DNA from: Alphaproteobacteria bacterium
Lineage (GTDB): Bacteria; Pseudomonadota; Alphaproteobacteria; CAAGCB01; CAG-977
Assembly (NCBI GenBank): GCA_900768465.1
Contig: CAAGCY010000003.1
Location: 1-64,000 of the forward strand
Length of the DNA: 64,000 nucleotides
Reading direction: 5' to 3'
Position 1 is the stretch's first letter. The number at the start of each line of letters is the position of its first letter. This document shows positions 17,541-26,254 of the stretch, piece after piece. Under the pieces are notes generated by a model. The model saw only the letters and a list, made by a program, of their open reading frames with translations. It made no database searches and was not told the DNA's origin. A program made the translations under genes and the position numbers.

Positions 17541-19193
17541 ATGACTACAACCGTTATTACTATTCTGTGCTTTTGTTTGACTGCTTTTTCGGGAATCTTT
17601 TTAGGGGCGATAAAGGTGCGGGGCATCAGCATCGGATCGGGCGGCGTTTTGTTCGCCGGTCTGATTTTGGGCTATTTTTTGAATGCGAACGATGTTGTTT
17701 TGGAACCGAATACGCTGGGATTCCTGCGTGAATTCGGATTGATTTTGTTCATTTATTCCATGGGGTTGACGGTCGGTCCCAATATCTTTTCCAGTTTGAA
17801 GCGCAACGGAATCGTGATGAACGCGATTGCTTTGGCGGTTGTGGTTATCGGATCGGTTGTGACCTGCGTTATCGGCAAGTTCGGTTTTATGGATTTGTCG
17901 CAGTTGGTCGGACTGTATTCGGGGGCGGTTACCAGCACGCCGGCTTTGGGCGCGGGACAGCAGATTTTGGCGGAATTGGGCTTGACTCCTGACAAAGTGG
18001 CGCAAAGCAGCATGACCTACGCCATGGCGTACCCGATTACGATTGTCTGCACGATTTGCGTTTTCGCGTTCTTGAAATCCCTGTTCCGCGTGAACATCAC
18101 GGACGAAGTCGCCGCCTACGAATACCAAAAGGCGGAGGAAAATCCCCACATGGAGGGTTTTAACGTCGTTGTCAACAATCCGAACTTCAACGGCATCGAA
18201 GTCGGTCATTTTTTGAAAATGATTCACTACTCCATGGCGGTTTCTCGCATGAAGCGCGGCGACGAATACATCGTGCCGCACGAACACACGACGTTGCAGG
18301 TCGGCGACGTTTTGCTGCTGTTCGGACCCAAGACGTTCTTTTCCACCGTGTCGATTCTGTTCCAAGTCGACCCGAAGCGCGATTTGATGAAGGAAAGCGC
18401 GGAACAAATCCAATCGTCGAACATCTATGTGACGAAACCCAAACGCGTCGGCAAACCGCTGAAGAAAATCATGGGCGACGTGCGGCATCACTGGGTGATT
18501 TCCCGCGTCATCCGCAACGGCATTTCCCATTCTCCGACGCCCGATTTGAAGTTGGCGTACGGCGATTGCGTTGTTGTTGTGGGCAAAGCGGTCGATGTTC
18601 TGCCGTTGGTGCGTTATTTGGGAAACAGCCGCGAAGCACTGAATTCCACCCGATTCGTTCCGTTCTTTATCGGCATGATGCTGGGAATTTTATTCGGGCT
18701 GATTCCGTTCCATATTCCCGGTTTGTCAACGCCCATTCGCTTGGGAACGTCGGGCGGTCCGCTGTTGACGGCGCTGCTGCTGTCTTACCGCGGGTCGCTG
18801 GGGCGCATTATTTTCTATACGCCGACGATTGTGCTGAACGCGTTTAAAGAATTCGGCATTATTCTGTTTTTGGGGATGGTCGGATTGTCTTCGGGCGCGG
18901 GCTTCTTCCCCTTGGTGTCCAGTATGGAAGGCGTCAAGCTGATTGGGCTGGGCGTGCTGATTACGGTCATTCCTTTGCTGGTGGTCGGCATCTTTATGCG
19001 CGGCTATAAAAAGATGAATTATCTGACGCTGTGCGGCACGCTGTCCGGATCGACAACGAACCTGCCGTCCATGACGTTCATCTTGAATATGGCGGGAACG
19101 GACGCGGCGCCGCTGGGGTACAGCAGTGTTTATCCGCTGACGCTGACGTTGCGTATTCTGACCGTGCAGGCGATTGCTTTGGCGCTGTTTTAA
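17541..19193 (+). CDS. AspT/YidE/YbjL-type antiporter with two RCK_C domains
   Basis: A 550-residue inner-membrane transporter. Two hydrophobic domains (about 1-180 and 370-550) flank two cytosolic TrkA_C/RCK_C modules (about 205-365). GVLFAGLILGYFL, the STPALGAGQ segment and STTNLPSM are typical of this family, which includes the aspartate:alanine exchanger AspT. Length matches YidE (about 553). The true substrate is not known; amino or dicarboxylic acids are plausible. It is transcribed alone. Its TAA stop overlaps the stop of the convergent cysteine-rich gene within a shared TTAA. Confidence 0.85.
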   Translation: MTTTVITILCFCLTAFSGIFLGAIKVRGISIGSGGVLFAGLILGYFLNANDVVLEPNTLGFLREFGLILFIYSMGLTVGPNIFSSLKRNGIVMNAIALAVVVIGSVVTCVIGKFGFMDLSQLVGLYSGAVTSTPALGAGQQILAELGLTPDKVAQSSMTYAMAYPITIVCTICVFAFLKSLFRVNITDEVAAYEYQKAEENPHMEGFNVVVNNPNFNGIEVGHFLKMIHYSMAVSRMKRGDEYIVPHEHTTLQVGDVLLLFGPKTFFSTVSILFQVDPKRDLMKESAEQIQSSNIYVTKPKRVGKPLKKIMGDVRHHWVISRVIRNGISHSPTPDLKLAYGDCVVVVGKAVDVLPLVRYLGNSREALNSTRFVPFFIGMMLGILFGLIPFHIPGLSTPIRLGTSGGPLLTALLLSYRGSLGRIIFYTPTIVLNAFKEFGIILFLGMVGLSSGAGFFPLVSSMEGVKLIGLGVLITVIPLLVVGIFMRGYKKMNYLTLCGTLSGSTTNLPSMTFILNMAGTDAAPLGYSSVYPLTLTLRILTVQAIALALF

Positions 19194-19858
19194 TCGAAGT
19201 ATTCGATGTCGGCGCTTTCGTAATCGTCGCCGATTTCTTCCGTTTCATACAAAGGCTCATCCTCCGTTTGAACCAAATCCGATTCGGTTTTTTTGGTTTT
19301 GCGGGGGATGTTGTTTTCCACATTGAACAGGCAGTAATTGTCGATGCACGAACGTGTCAACCCCGCGACGGGCGGACAATGTTCATCCGTCAGACATTGA
19401 ACGCAAGTATACGGCAGAGTTTTATACGGGACTTGGATGCAGTAGGGCGCGGCGGGCGAACAAACGGCGTCGCGGCATACGTCGATTTTAACACAGCTCA
19501 GCGATTTGGGCGAACATTCAAAGCCTTTCGGGCAATGGGCGTTCGCGGCGCATTCGACGCATTGATATTGATGCGGTTTGTCTTTTGTGGCGACGCAGTA
19601 CTTTCCTTTGATGCAAGTATCGGGCGTGCAAACGTCCAAACACCGCAAAGCGACGCATTCCTGCTGAAACGGGCAGTCTTCGTTGGTCATGCAAGCCGTT
19701 TCGCGCTGGGCGGGACGGACGGAGGGACCCGTAATTCTGCGGCTGTTCATGGCGTTTCTGTTATCAATCATATCGCCCAGTTTCATACTTTTGGCGGCAA
19801 CGTCGGACGCGTTAGCCGTCAACAGCAGCAATATCAGCAATTTCAGCAATTTCAACAT
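19190..19858 (-). CDS. secreted cysteine-rich protein
   Basis: A 222-residue exported protein. The first 22 or so residues form a signal peptide (LLKLLILLLLTANASDVAA). The body has about 20 cysteines in short spacings such as NEDCPFQQEC and CAANAHCPKGFEC, like EGF- or Dickkopf-type knots. A strongly acidic tail ends the protein (EEIGDDYESADIEYFD). The ATG at 19858 is chosen because AAGGAG lies 8 bases upstream. It shares the 'xxEDCxxxxxC' style of the two larger proteins at 46379 and 59947. The cysteines would form disulfides in the periplasm or outside the cell. Role unknown. Confidence 0.7.
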   Translation of the reverse strand: MLKLLKLLILLLLTANASDVAAKSMKLGDMIDNRNAMNSRRITGPSVRPAQRETACMTNEDCPFQQECVALRCLDVCTPDTCIKGKYCVATKDKPHQYQCVECAANAHCPKGFECSPKSLSCVKIDVCRDAVCSPAAPYCIQVPYKTLPYTCVQCLTDEHCPPVAGLTRSCIDNYCLFNVENNIPRKTKKTESDLVQTEDEPLYETEEIGDDYESADIEYFD

Positions 19859-19988
19859 GCGGGACACTCCTTTTTCCAATCAAGTGTAACAAACAAAAAA
19901 AGCGGATGAAAGAAAAAAACTTTCCTTTTTCCGCCATAGGCATTAAAACAAAAGGCAAGGATTCATAATTAAACGGCTGTAAAGAAAA

Positions 19989-21149
19989 ATGTGTAAATTC
20001 ATCCAAACCACTCAAGACTTGACAGACTTGTGCAAACGCTTGGCGGAGCATCCTTATGTTACCGTCGACACCGAATTCATCCGCGAAAAGACGTACTGGC
20101 CGCAGCTGTGCCTGATTCAAATAGCGTCAAGGGATGAAGCCGCGTGTATAGATCCGCTGGCGGACGGATTGGATTTGCAGCCGTTTTTCGATTTGATGCA
20201 GAATGAAAATGTCGTCAAAGTGTTCCATGCCGCGCATCAGGATATCGAGATTTTTTATAACTTGAGCCATAAAACGCCCGTTCCCGTCTTTGACACCCAA
20301 TCGGCGGCGATGGTGTGCGGATTCGGCGAATCGGTCAGTTATCAAAATCTGGTGCAAAAGCTGCTGGGGATAGAGCTGGATAAATCCATGCGCTTTACGG
20401 ATTGGTCGCGCCGTCCTTTGACCGAAAAGCAAATCAAATACGCGCAGGCGGATGTGACGCATTTGCGCGACGTGTACGAAAAAATGCTGGAAACTCTGCA
20501 GGAAAACGGCAGAACCGATTGGCTGAAAGACGATGTCGCCAAACTGACCAATCCCGCAACGTACGAAACGGATCCTTTCGAAATGTGGAAGCGGCTGAAA
20601 GTCAATACTTCTGATCGGCGCACTTTGGCGCTGTGCCGCGCTTTGGCGGCTTATCGCGAGGAGGAGGCGCGCCGATTGAATCGCCCGCGCAAACATATTT
20701 TGCGCGACGAAATTCTGATTGAAATCGCGACAAACGCTCCGCGCACGGCGGAGGAGCTGAGCGCATTGCGCGGCGTGCCGAACGGTTTTGCGAACAGCCG
20801 CTTGGGGCGCGAAATCATTTCCAAAATCCATGACGTTCTGGCGTCCGACGCGTCGACGTATCCCGAATTGCCCAAGCCGTTCGAATTGCCGCGTCATGCG
20901 CGCGCGGTCGCCAAGATGCTGAAATTGTTGCTGATGATTAAATCGGCGGAAAGCGGCGTTGCCGAAAAGCTGATAGCCAACTTTGACGATTTGGACAAGC
21001 TGGCGGCGGATAAAGACCCGCATTCGCCGCTGATGTCGGGTTGGCGGTACGAAGTGTTCGGAAAATACGCGGAAATGCTCAAAGCGGGCAAAATCGGCTT
21101 TGCGTACAATCCGAAAAAATGCCGCATCGACCTGATTGAAACAAAATAA
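19989..21149 (+). CDS. rnd: ribonuclease D
   Basis: A 386-residue 3'-5' exoribonuclease that trims tRNA precursors. The DEDDy acids are visible: VDTEF (D27, E29), AAHQDIEIF, and YAQADVTHLRDVY with the tyrosine. An HRDC domain (about 210-290) includes ALAAYREEEARRLNRPR. The length is normal. It is followed by a perfect stem-loop and, on the other strand, a tRNA-Val gene. Confidence 0.93.
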   Translation: MCKFIQTTQDLTDLCKRLAEHPYVTVDTEFIREKTYWPQLCLIQIASRDEAACIDPLADGLDLQPFFDLMQNENVVKVFHAAHQDIEIFYNLSHKTPVPVFDTQSAAMVCGFGESVSYQNLVQKLLGIELDKSMRFTDWSRRPLTEKQIKYAQADVTHLRDVYEKMLETLQENGRTDWLKDDVAKLTNPATYETDPFEMWKRLKVNTSDRRTLALCRALAAYREEEARRLNRPRKHILRDEILIEIATNAPRTAEELSALRGVPNGFANSRLGREIISKIHDVLASDASTYPELPKPFELPRHARAVAKMLKLLLMIKSAESGVAEKLIANFDDLDKLAADKDPHSPLMSGWRYEVFGKYAEMLKAGKIGFAYNPKKCRIDLIETK

Positions 21150-21195
21150 GCTTTTCCACGGCACGGCTTTGATAAAAAACGTTTGGTCAATCAGA

Positions 21196-21224
21196 TGAGC
21201 TATAGAATAGGATTCTATAGCTCA
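21196..21224 (+). terminator. perfect hairpin after rnd
   Basis: A perfect 13-bp stem (TGAGCTATAGAAT with ATTCTATAGCTCA) closes on a 3-base AGG loop, 46 bases after the rnd stop. A run of six T follows a few bases later on the plus strand. It is AU-rich for a terminator but very regular, so other roles are possible. Confidence 0.6.
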
Positions 21225-21302
21225 CATGGATTTTTTGATTTGCTCGTTTGCTGACGGAAAGCTTTTTCCTGCCTTTTGGCGGAACGGTTCCAGAAAAATT
21301 TT

Positions 21303-21333
21303 AACCCCTGAAAATCGAATGTTTTCAGGGGTT
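21303..21333 (-). terminator. terminator of tRNA-Val gene
   Basis: A perfect 12-bp stem (AACCCCTGAAAA with TTTTCAGGGGTT) with a 7-base loop lies 4 bases beyond the tRNA 3' end. An A/T tract containing TTTTT follows on the minus strand. Confidence 0.75.
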
Positions 21334-21337
21334 TAAA

Positions 21338-21412
<75 letters not shown>

Positions 21413-21503
21413 GTTGTTGTTGATTATCTCAACAAGATGATTTATGCTTTTATAGGTTTTGAAATCCGATTGCAAGCAAAAAATGACATAAGGGATAAAA
21501 AAT

Positions 21504-22364
21504 TTGGCGACACTTGAAAACTATCCGCCGTATCTGCTGCAAAAGAACGGAAAATCTGCCGTTCCGTTGTTGATTGCTTCGCCGCACAGCGGGACGTTTT
21601 ATCCCGAACGCCTGTTCAAGCTGTCCGATTTGACCCTTGCCGATTTCCAAAAATACGAAGATCCCGCCGTCGCGGATTTGTTTTCTTTTGCCCCTGCGAT
21701 GGGGCTTCCTTTGCTGTCCGCCGTGTACGGCCGCGCGTGGGTCGATTTGAACCGCCATCCTTTGGAGCTTGACCCCGCTTTGTTTTTTGACGAAATCCCG
21801 CCGCAGGCTTTGACCGATTCGCCGCGTGTCAAAGCGGGCTACGGCGTCATTCCGACCCGCTTAAGCCCGACTTTTCCCGTTTATCCCAAGCAGCTGTTGT
21901 GGGCGAAAGAACAGTCGCGGCTGACCCGAATTCATTTTCCGTATCACGCCGCGCTGACCGACCTTATCAATAAAAATATCGCCGCTTTCGGATATTCGGT
22001 GCTGATTGACGTTCATTCGATGCCCGATTTGCCGCCCGAACATTGTGCCAAAGGGCAGATGCCCGACATTGTTTTGGGCGATGCGGACGGCGTTTCGTGT
22101 TCGCCCGCTTTGACGGCGGCGGCGGCGGACATTCTGCGCGATTTGGGATTTTTCGTTACCGTCAATCTGCCGTACGCGGGGGCGTACACGACGCGGTATT
22201 ACGGTCATCCCGACCGCAAAAGCCACGTCTTGCAAATCGAAATCGCGCGGGCTTTGTACTGGGACGCGGATAAACATCAAGCGTCAGAAAATTTTAAGAA
22301 TTTGTGGTTTAAACTGTCTTTGTTTACGGAACGGTTGATTCGTTTTATCAAAACAAAGAAATGA
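21504..22364 (+). CDS. N-formylglutamate amidohydrolase family protein
   Basis: A 286-residue protein of the HutG-like amidohydrolase family, which cleaves N-formylglutamate or related amides. Seen motifs: IASPHSGTFYP near the start, VDLNRHPLEL, LIDVHSMPDLPP and PYAGAYTTRYYGHPD. The start is TTG with AGGGA upstream; no ATG fits as well. No hut genes are nearby, so the substrate may differ from classical histidine degradation. It overlaps the next gene by ATGA. Confidence 0.85.
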   Translation: MATLENYPPYLLQKNGKSAVPLLIASPHSGTFYPERLFKLSDLTLADFQKYEDPAVADLFSFAPAMGLPLLSAVYGRAWVDLNRHPLELDPALFFDEIPPQALTDSPRVKAGYGVIPTRLSPTFPVYPKQLLWAKEQSRLTRIHFPYHAALTDLINKNIAAFGYSVLIDVHSMPDLPPEHCAKGQMPDIVLGDADGVSCSPALTAAAADILRDLGFFVTVNLPYAGAYTTRYYGHPDRKSHVLQIEIARALYWDADKHQASENFKNLWFKLSLFTERLIRFIKTKK

Positions 22365-23155
22365 AAAAAGCAGTCTTAGCGTTGATTATTGCCGCTTTGT
22401 TCTGCCCCGCGCGGGCGGACGATTCTTTGCTGTGTCTGCGGGAAACGGCGCGGCAGGAACAAAAAAAGCAGATTCAGACGAATTTGCTCAGCGCGATTGC
22501 TTTGGTCGAAAGCGGCCGGTATTCTAAAACTTACCCGACGGGCGTTTCGTGGCCGTGGACGGTTTCTGCGGACGGCAAGGGAGCTTTTTACAAAACCAAA
22601 GCCGACGCCGTTCAAGCCGTCAAAGAGCTGCAGCAAAACGGAGCGGACAACATTGACGTCGGGTGCATGCAAATCAGCCTGAAATTTCATCCCGACGCTT
22701 TCAAATCCGTCGAAGACGCTTTCGACCCCGCGCAAAACGTGGCGTACGCCGCCGATTTTTTAAAGCGCAACCATGCCGATACAAAATCGTGGGGACTGGC
22801 GGCGACCCGTTATCATTCGCGCACGGTGAACAAAGCGTACAGGTACGAAGACAAACTGCTGGATAAATGGAAACTGCTGACGGAGCACGGCAACCCCGCC
22901 AAGCCCGCGCAAAAAGCGGTCGTGCATGACGTTTCCAAGCAAAAAGTGCGCGCAATGAACCGCGCCGCGAAAATCGCTGAACGCAAAGCCAAAAACGCCG
23001 AAAACGACAAAAAAATCAAAGCGGGCAGCGACGAGGCGAAACGGCACGCCGCCGCTTGGCGTAAAGCCAAATTGGAGGCTTATATGGCGGCAAAACGCGC
23101 CGCTGTTTCGGACGAACCGATTTTCGAAGACGTGCGGACGAAACCCGCGCTTTAA
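22361..23155 (+). CDS. lytic transglycosylase (SLT domain), exported
   Basis: A 264-residue protein with a signal peptide (about 1-19, ending PARA). Its SLT-type fold has the catalytic glutamate in AIALVESGRYS and a DVGCMQISLKF segment that replaces the usual GLMQ. Later AATRYHSRTVNKAYRY fits the family. It would cleave murein glycan strands in the periplasm. A lysine/alanine-rich helical tail (about 170-255) may bind wall or nucleic acid polymers. It is translationally coupled to the preceding amidohydrolase-like gene by ATGA. Confidence 0.85.
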   Translation: MKKAVLALIIAALFCPARADDSLLCLRETARQEQKKQIQTNLLSAIALVESGRYSKTYPTGVSWPWTVSADGKGAFYKTKADAVQAVKELQQNGADNIDVGCMQISLKFHPDAFKSVEDAFDPAQNVAYAADFLKRNHADTKSWGLAATRYHSRTVNKAYRYEDKLLDKWKLLTEHGNPAKPAQKAVVHDVSKQKVRAMNRAAKIAERKAKNAENDKKIKAGSDEAKRHAAAWRKAKLEAYMAAKRAAVSDEPIFEDVRTKPAL

Positions 23156-23186
23156 ACGGAATTTTTCGTATTTTAGACAAAAAAGC

Positions 23187-23216
23187 TTGATTGTCGGGTG
23201 TGTTTTTTCCTATACT
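23187..23216 (+). promoter_or_regulatory. sigma-70-like promoter for the beta-CASP gene
   Basis: TTGATT (-35) and TATACT (-10) with an 18-base spacer, ending 35 bases before the chosen start codon. The same TTGxTT-18-TAxxxT layout recurs before pepA and other genes here. Confidence 0.55.
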
Positions 23217-23251
23217 CTGAAATAAAGAGAGTTTTCTTCGGGAAAAGGGAA

Positions 23252-24820
23252 ATGAGCCAAGACGCTTTATACTGGAGCCCGCGCGGCGGAAACAATGTTC
23301 AGGACGGCTGGGGCAGCTGTCACAAGTTCACGTCCGAACAAACAAACCCCGAAACGGGCAAAGTCGAAAAAGACACGATTATCGTCGATTTGGGAAAACA
23401 TGAACGTCCCGCGCAGTTCGGCGGCGGTCAATATGACAATATTGTTCCCGACCTTGCGGATTGTTTGGAAATTCCGAACGGCGAACCCGTTGCCGAATCC
23501 GACAAAGCCAAGGCGATTTTCTTGACTCACGGCCATTCCGACCATATTTCCGGCGTGTTCGCGTACGCCATGGCGGGGGTGAAGCTGCCGCCCGTGTACG
23601 GATCCGAATTTACGCTGAATATGGTGAAAAAAGGATTCGTCGAACGCGGCATTCCCGCCGACAAACAGCCCGAACTGCGCAAAATCGAAGCGGGGCAGAC
23701 GGTTGAAATCGGGGGTGTGAAAATCCGTTCGATGCAGGCGTCTCATTCGATTCCGGGGGCTTTGAGCTTCAAGATTTCCAACGCGTCGACTTCGATTTTC
23801 CATACGGGCGACACCAAAGGCGACGAATCGTCCTATTTGCAGGGCGGGGTAAACTTTGCGGACTATGCCGAAATCGCCGCAGAGGGCAAAATCGATTTGA
23901 TGACGTTCGACGGTACGACGGCGGCGCGCAAAGGGCATGCGACTTACGAATCGGAAATTTTCGATTGCTATGACAATCTGTTTGCCGAAAACAGCAAGCA
24001 TCAGATGATTGTGCCGCTGGCGGCGGCGCATTGCGAACGGTTGGCAACGGTTATTGCAGCGGCGGAAAAGAACGGTAAAAACGTTATTTTAAACGGCGGT
24101 CCGTCCATGGATACCAATTTGCTGGGATTGCAGATGTCGGGCATCGATTTGGCAAAGAAATTCCCGAACATTGCGGTCGTCGGGGTGAAAAATCCGTTGG
24201 CGGACAAGCTGAATCCCAAAGACACGATTACCATAACAACGGGAATCTATATGGAAAAGGATTCGCCGTTCGTTCAATATTTGCAGGGGAAAAACAACGG
24301 CTTCAAAATGGATGGGGACGCCGTGATTATCGCGCCGCTGACGACGGACAAAAACGAAAAAATGGCGTTTTTGCTGGCAACGTCGAAACGCGCTCAAGGG
24401 CGCACGGTTATTACGGCGGCGACTCGCCCCAAGATGTACGGTTCGGGACATGCGCAGGCGGACGATTTCCGACGTATTGCGGGAATTTTGAAACCGCGCA
24501 TGGTCGCTCCGATTCACACGCGCACGCCGGGGGCGAACGATTTTAACAAGCTGGCTGCGGAGGAGGGCTATGAAACTTTTCCGCGGCAAGTCAAAAACGG
24601 CGAAATCGTCAAGGTGACCGACAAGGGATGCGAGCTTGTCCCCCAAGACCGCCAGCAGTGGTTCGGTGTGAAAATTCAAGGCAATACGGCTGAATTTACG
24701 TCGATTAAGGACACAAGCTTTAAAACGGCGGAGCTGAAGCAGCGGCGGGATGCGTATCGCGCGCGGCAGGAAACGCAAAAGCGCGCCTGTTTGGCAAAGT
24801 TTGCGGGACGGTCGAAATGA
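23252..24820 (+). CDS. RNase J-like metallo-beta-lactamase/beta-CASP protein
   Basis: A 522-residue hydrolase with THGHSDHISGVF, the metal site of metallo-beta-lactamase nucleases. It also has IFHTGDTKGDE and a late YGSGHAQADDFRRI plus APIHTRTPG, which resemble RNase J motifs. It lacks the clear RNase J C-terminal domain and differs from the true RNase J at 41902. It is probably a related RNA- or DNA-processing enzyme. The ATG with AAGGGAA upstream is chosen over an earlier GTG that would overlap the promoter. The stop overlaps the next gene by ATGA. Confidence 0.75.
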   Translation: MSQDALYWSPRGGNNVQDGWGSCHKFTSEQTNPETGKVEKDTIIVDLGKHERPAQFGGGQYDNIVPDLADCLEIPNGEPVAESDKAKAIFLTHGHSDHISGVFAYAMAGVKLPPVYGSEFTLNMVKKGFVERGIPADKQPELRKIEAGQTVEIGGVKIRSMQASHSIPGALSFKISNASTSIFHTGDTKGDESSYLQGGVNFADYAEIAAEGKIDLMTFDGTTAARKGHATYESEIFDCYDNLFAENSKHQMIVPLAAAHCERLATVIAAAEKNGKNVILNGGPSMDTNLLGLQMSGIDLAKKFPNIAVVGVKNPLADKLNPKDTITITTGIYMEKDSPFVQYLQGKNNGFKMDGDAVIIAPLTTDKNEKMAFLLATSKRAQGRTVITAATRPKMYGSGHAQADDFRRIAGILKPRMVAPIHTRTPGANDFNKLAAEEGYETFPRQVKNGEIVKVTDKGCELVPQDRQQWFGVKIQGNTAEFTSIKDTSFKTAELKQRRDAYRARQETQKRACLAKFAGRSK

Positions 24821-25050
24821 TGTGGGATGATTTTTTGCCGCTGGGGCAGGCTTTGGAAGAACGATTCCCCGAAACGGATGTTTTGTCGGTGTCCGATGCG
24901 GAACTGGCGCGGATGCTGGGGGCTTTGCCGATGACGGACGGTGCTGGAAAAATGCCCGAATCGGCGGACTTTTTTTATCAAGTCAAAGTCGCGTGGATTC
25001 AAGCGCGCCGCACCGAACCCGCCGATACATCCATGGAAGCGGATTTGTAA
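24817..25050 (+). CDS. small IscX-like protein
   Basis: A 77-residue acidic protein. The stretch LGQALEERFPETDVLSVSDA followed by ELARMLGALP lines up in register with IscX/YfhJ (IGEALxxxYPdxDPxxVrFtdLxxWixdL). IscX is a small regulator of Fe-S cluster assembly. The DDDP part of IscX is replaced by TDGAGKMPES, so the match is partial. It is coupled by ATGA to the beta-CASP gene upstream. Function is inferred from resemblance only. Confidence 0.45.
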   Translation: MMWDDFLPLGQALEERFPETDVLSVSDAELARMLGALPMTDGAGKMPESADFFYQVKVAWIQARRTEPADTSMEADL

Positions 25051-25109
25051 TATTTATTTGATTTTCCTTTCGCGTGTGTCATTCTGTTTGAAAACGAAAG
25101 GATTTCATC

Positions 25110-26081
25110 ATGCAAAATTTGGGATTGATTGCCGATATCGGCGGAACAAACGCGCGTTTTGCTTTGTGTGCCGCGGACGGGACGGTTGAACGCCCCGCGG
25201 TTTTGGCGTGCCGGGATTATTCGGGATTGGCGGATGCCGTGTCGGCTTACTGCAAGCAGGCGGGTGTCGCGCCGGAAACGGTCAAAACGGCGGCGTTTGC
25301 GGTGGCTTGCCCCGTTTTGGGCGACAAAGTCAGCTTGACCAACTGCGCGTGGGCTTTTTCGATTGCGGAATTAAAGACGAAGCTGGGCTTGGAAAACTTG
25401 ACGGTCGTCAACGACTTTGTGGCACAGGCGCTTGCCGTTCCCGAACTTAAAGAATCGGAAAAAGTCAAAATCGGCAGGGGCGAACCGCAAGCGGGTCATC
25501 CGATTGCCGTCGTCGGTCCCGGAACGGGGCTGGGCGTGTCGATTCTGGTGCCGCAAAACGACGGGGCTTGGACGGCTTTGCCCAGCGAAGGCGGACACGC
25601 GACCATGCCCGCTCCCTATCCCGAGGAGGAACGCGTCATTTCCGCTTTGCGCGGCGAATACGGGCATGTTTCGGCGGAACGCGTCGTTTCGGGAATGGGA
25701 TTGACGAACCTGTACAAAACGCTGAAAGCGCTGAGAAACGAACCCGCCGATGTTTTGCCGCCCGAAGAAATCACCAACCGCGCTTTGGCGGGCGACGCGC
25801 TGTGCCGCGAAGCCGTGCAGATGATGTTCGGATTGCTGGGAACGCTGGCTGGAAATCTGGCGCTGACGGTCGGTGCGCTGGGCGGCGTCTATATCGCGGG
25901 GGGAATCGTGCCGCGCAAAGGGTTGCTCGAGATGTTCAAAGAATCCGCTTTTCGCGTCAGATTCGAAGCCAAAGGACGCTTTACGGACTATCTGTCGCGG
26001 ATTCCGACGTATGTGATGACCGCCGAATATCCCGCTTTTCTGGGGCTTTCAGCGTTAATCAAAAAAAATTTCAAAAAATAG
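25110..26081 (+). CDS. glk: glucokinase
   Basis: A 323-residue cytosolic kinase that makes glucose 6-phosphate from glucose and ATP. The phosphate loop is IADIGGTNARFAL. The glucose site includes VVNDFVAQALAV with the catalytic aspartate, and LPSEGGHATM. A late ALGGVYIAGGIVPR closes the ATP site. The length is normal for the Glk family rather than ROK kinases. The start has AAAGGA upstream. With glgP it supports use of glucose and glycogen. Confidence 0.95.
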   Translation: MQNLGLIADIGGTNARFALCAADGTVERPAVLACRDYSGLADAVSAYCKQAGVAPETVKTAAFAVACPVLGDKVSLTNCAWAFSIAELKTKLGLENLTVVNDFVAQALAVPELKESEKVKIGRGEPQAGHPIAVVGPGTGLGVSILVPQNDGAWTALPSEGGHATMPAPYPEEERVISALRGEYGHVSAERVVSGMGLTNLYKTLKALRNEPADVLPPEEITNRALAGDALCREAVQMMFGLLGTLAGNLALTVGALGGVYIAGGIVPRKGLLEMFKESAFRVRFEAKGRFTDYLSRIPTYVMTAEYPAFLGLSALIKKNFKK

Positions 26082-26132
26082 AAAAAAGTTCTTGCAAAGC
26101 AGAGGGGAAGTCTATATAAACAAACCTGTCGC

Positions 26133-26210
26133 GGGGGCGTAGCTCAGTTTGGTTAGAGTGACGGCCTGTCACGCCGTAGGTCGCGGGTTCGAGCCCCGTC
26201 GCTCCCGCCA
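26133..26210 (+). tRNA. tRNA-Asp (anticodon GUC)
   Basis: A full cloverleaf with CCA encoded. The acceptor GGGGGCG pairs with CGCTCCC through one G-U pair. The anticodon loop CTGTCAC gives GUC (aspartate). The D loop has one extra T compared with the usual CAGTTGGTTAGAG. A strong terminator follows 2 bases later. Confidence 0.95.
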
Positions 26211-26212
26211 TT

Positions 26213-26241
26213 AAAAAACCGTCCGAAAGGGCGGTTTTTTT
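26213..26241 (+). terminator. terminator of tRNA-Asp
   Basis: A 12-bp stem (AAAAAACCGTCC with GGGCGGTTTTTT, one G-T pair) closes on a GAAA tetraloop and ends in a run of T. It lies directly after the tRNA. Confidence 0.85.
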
Positions 26242-26254
26242 GTGGGGATTTTTT

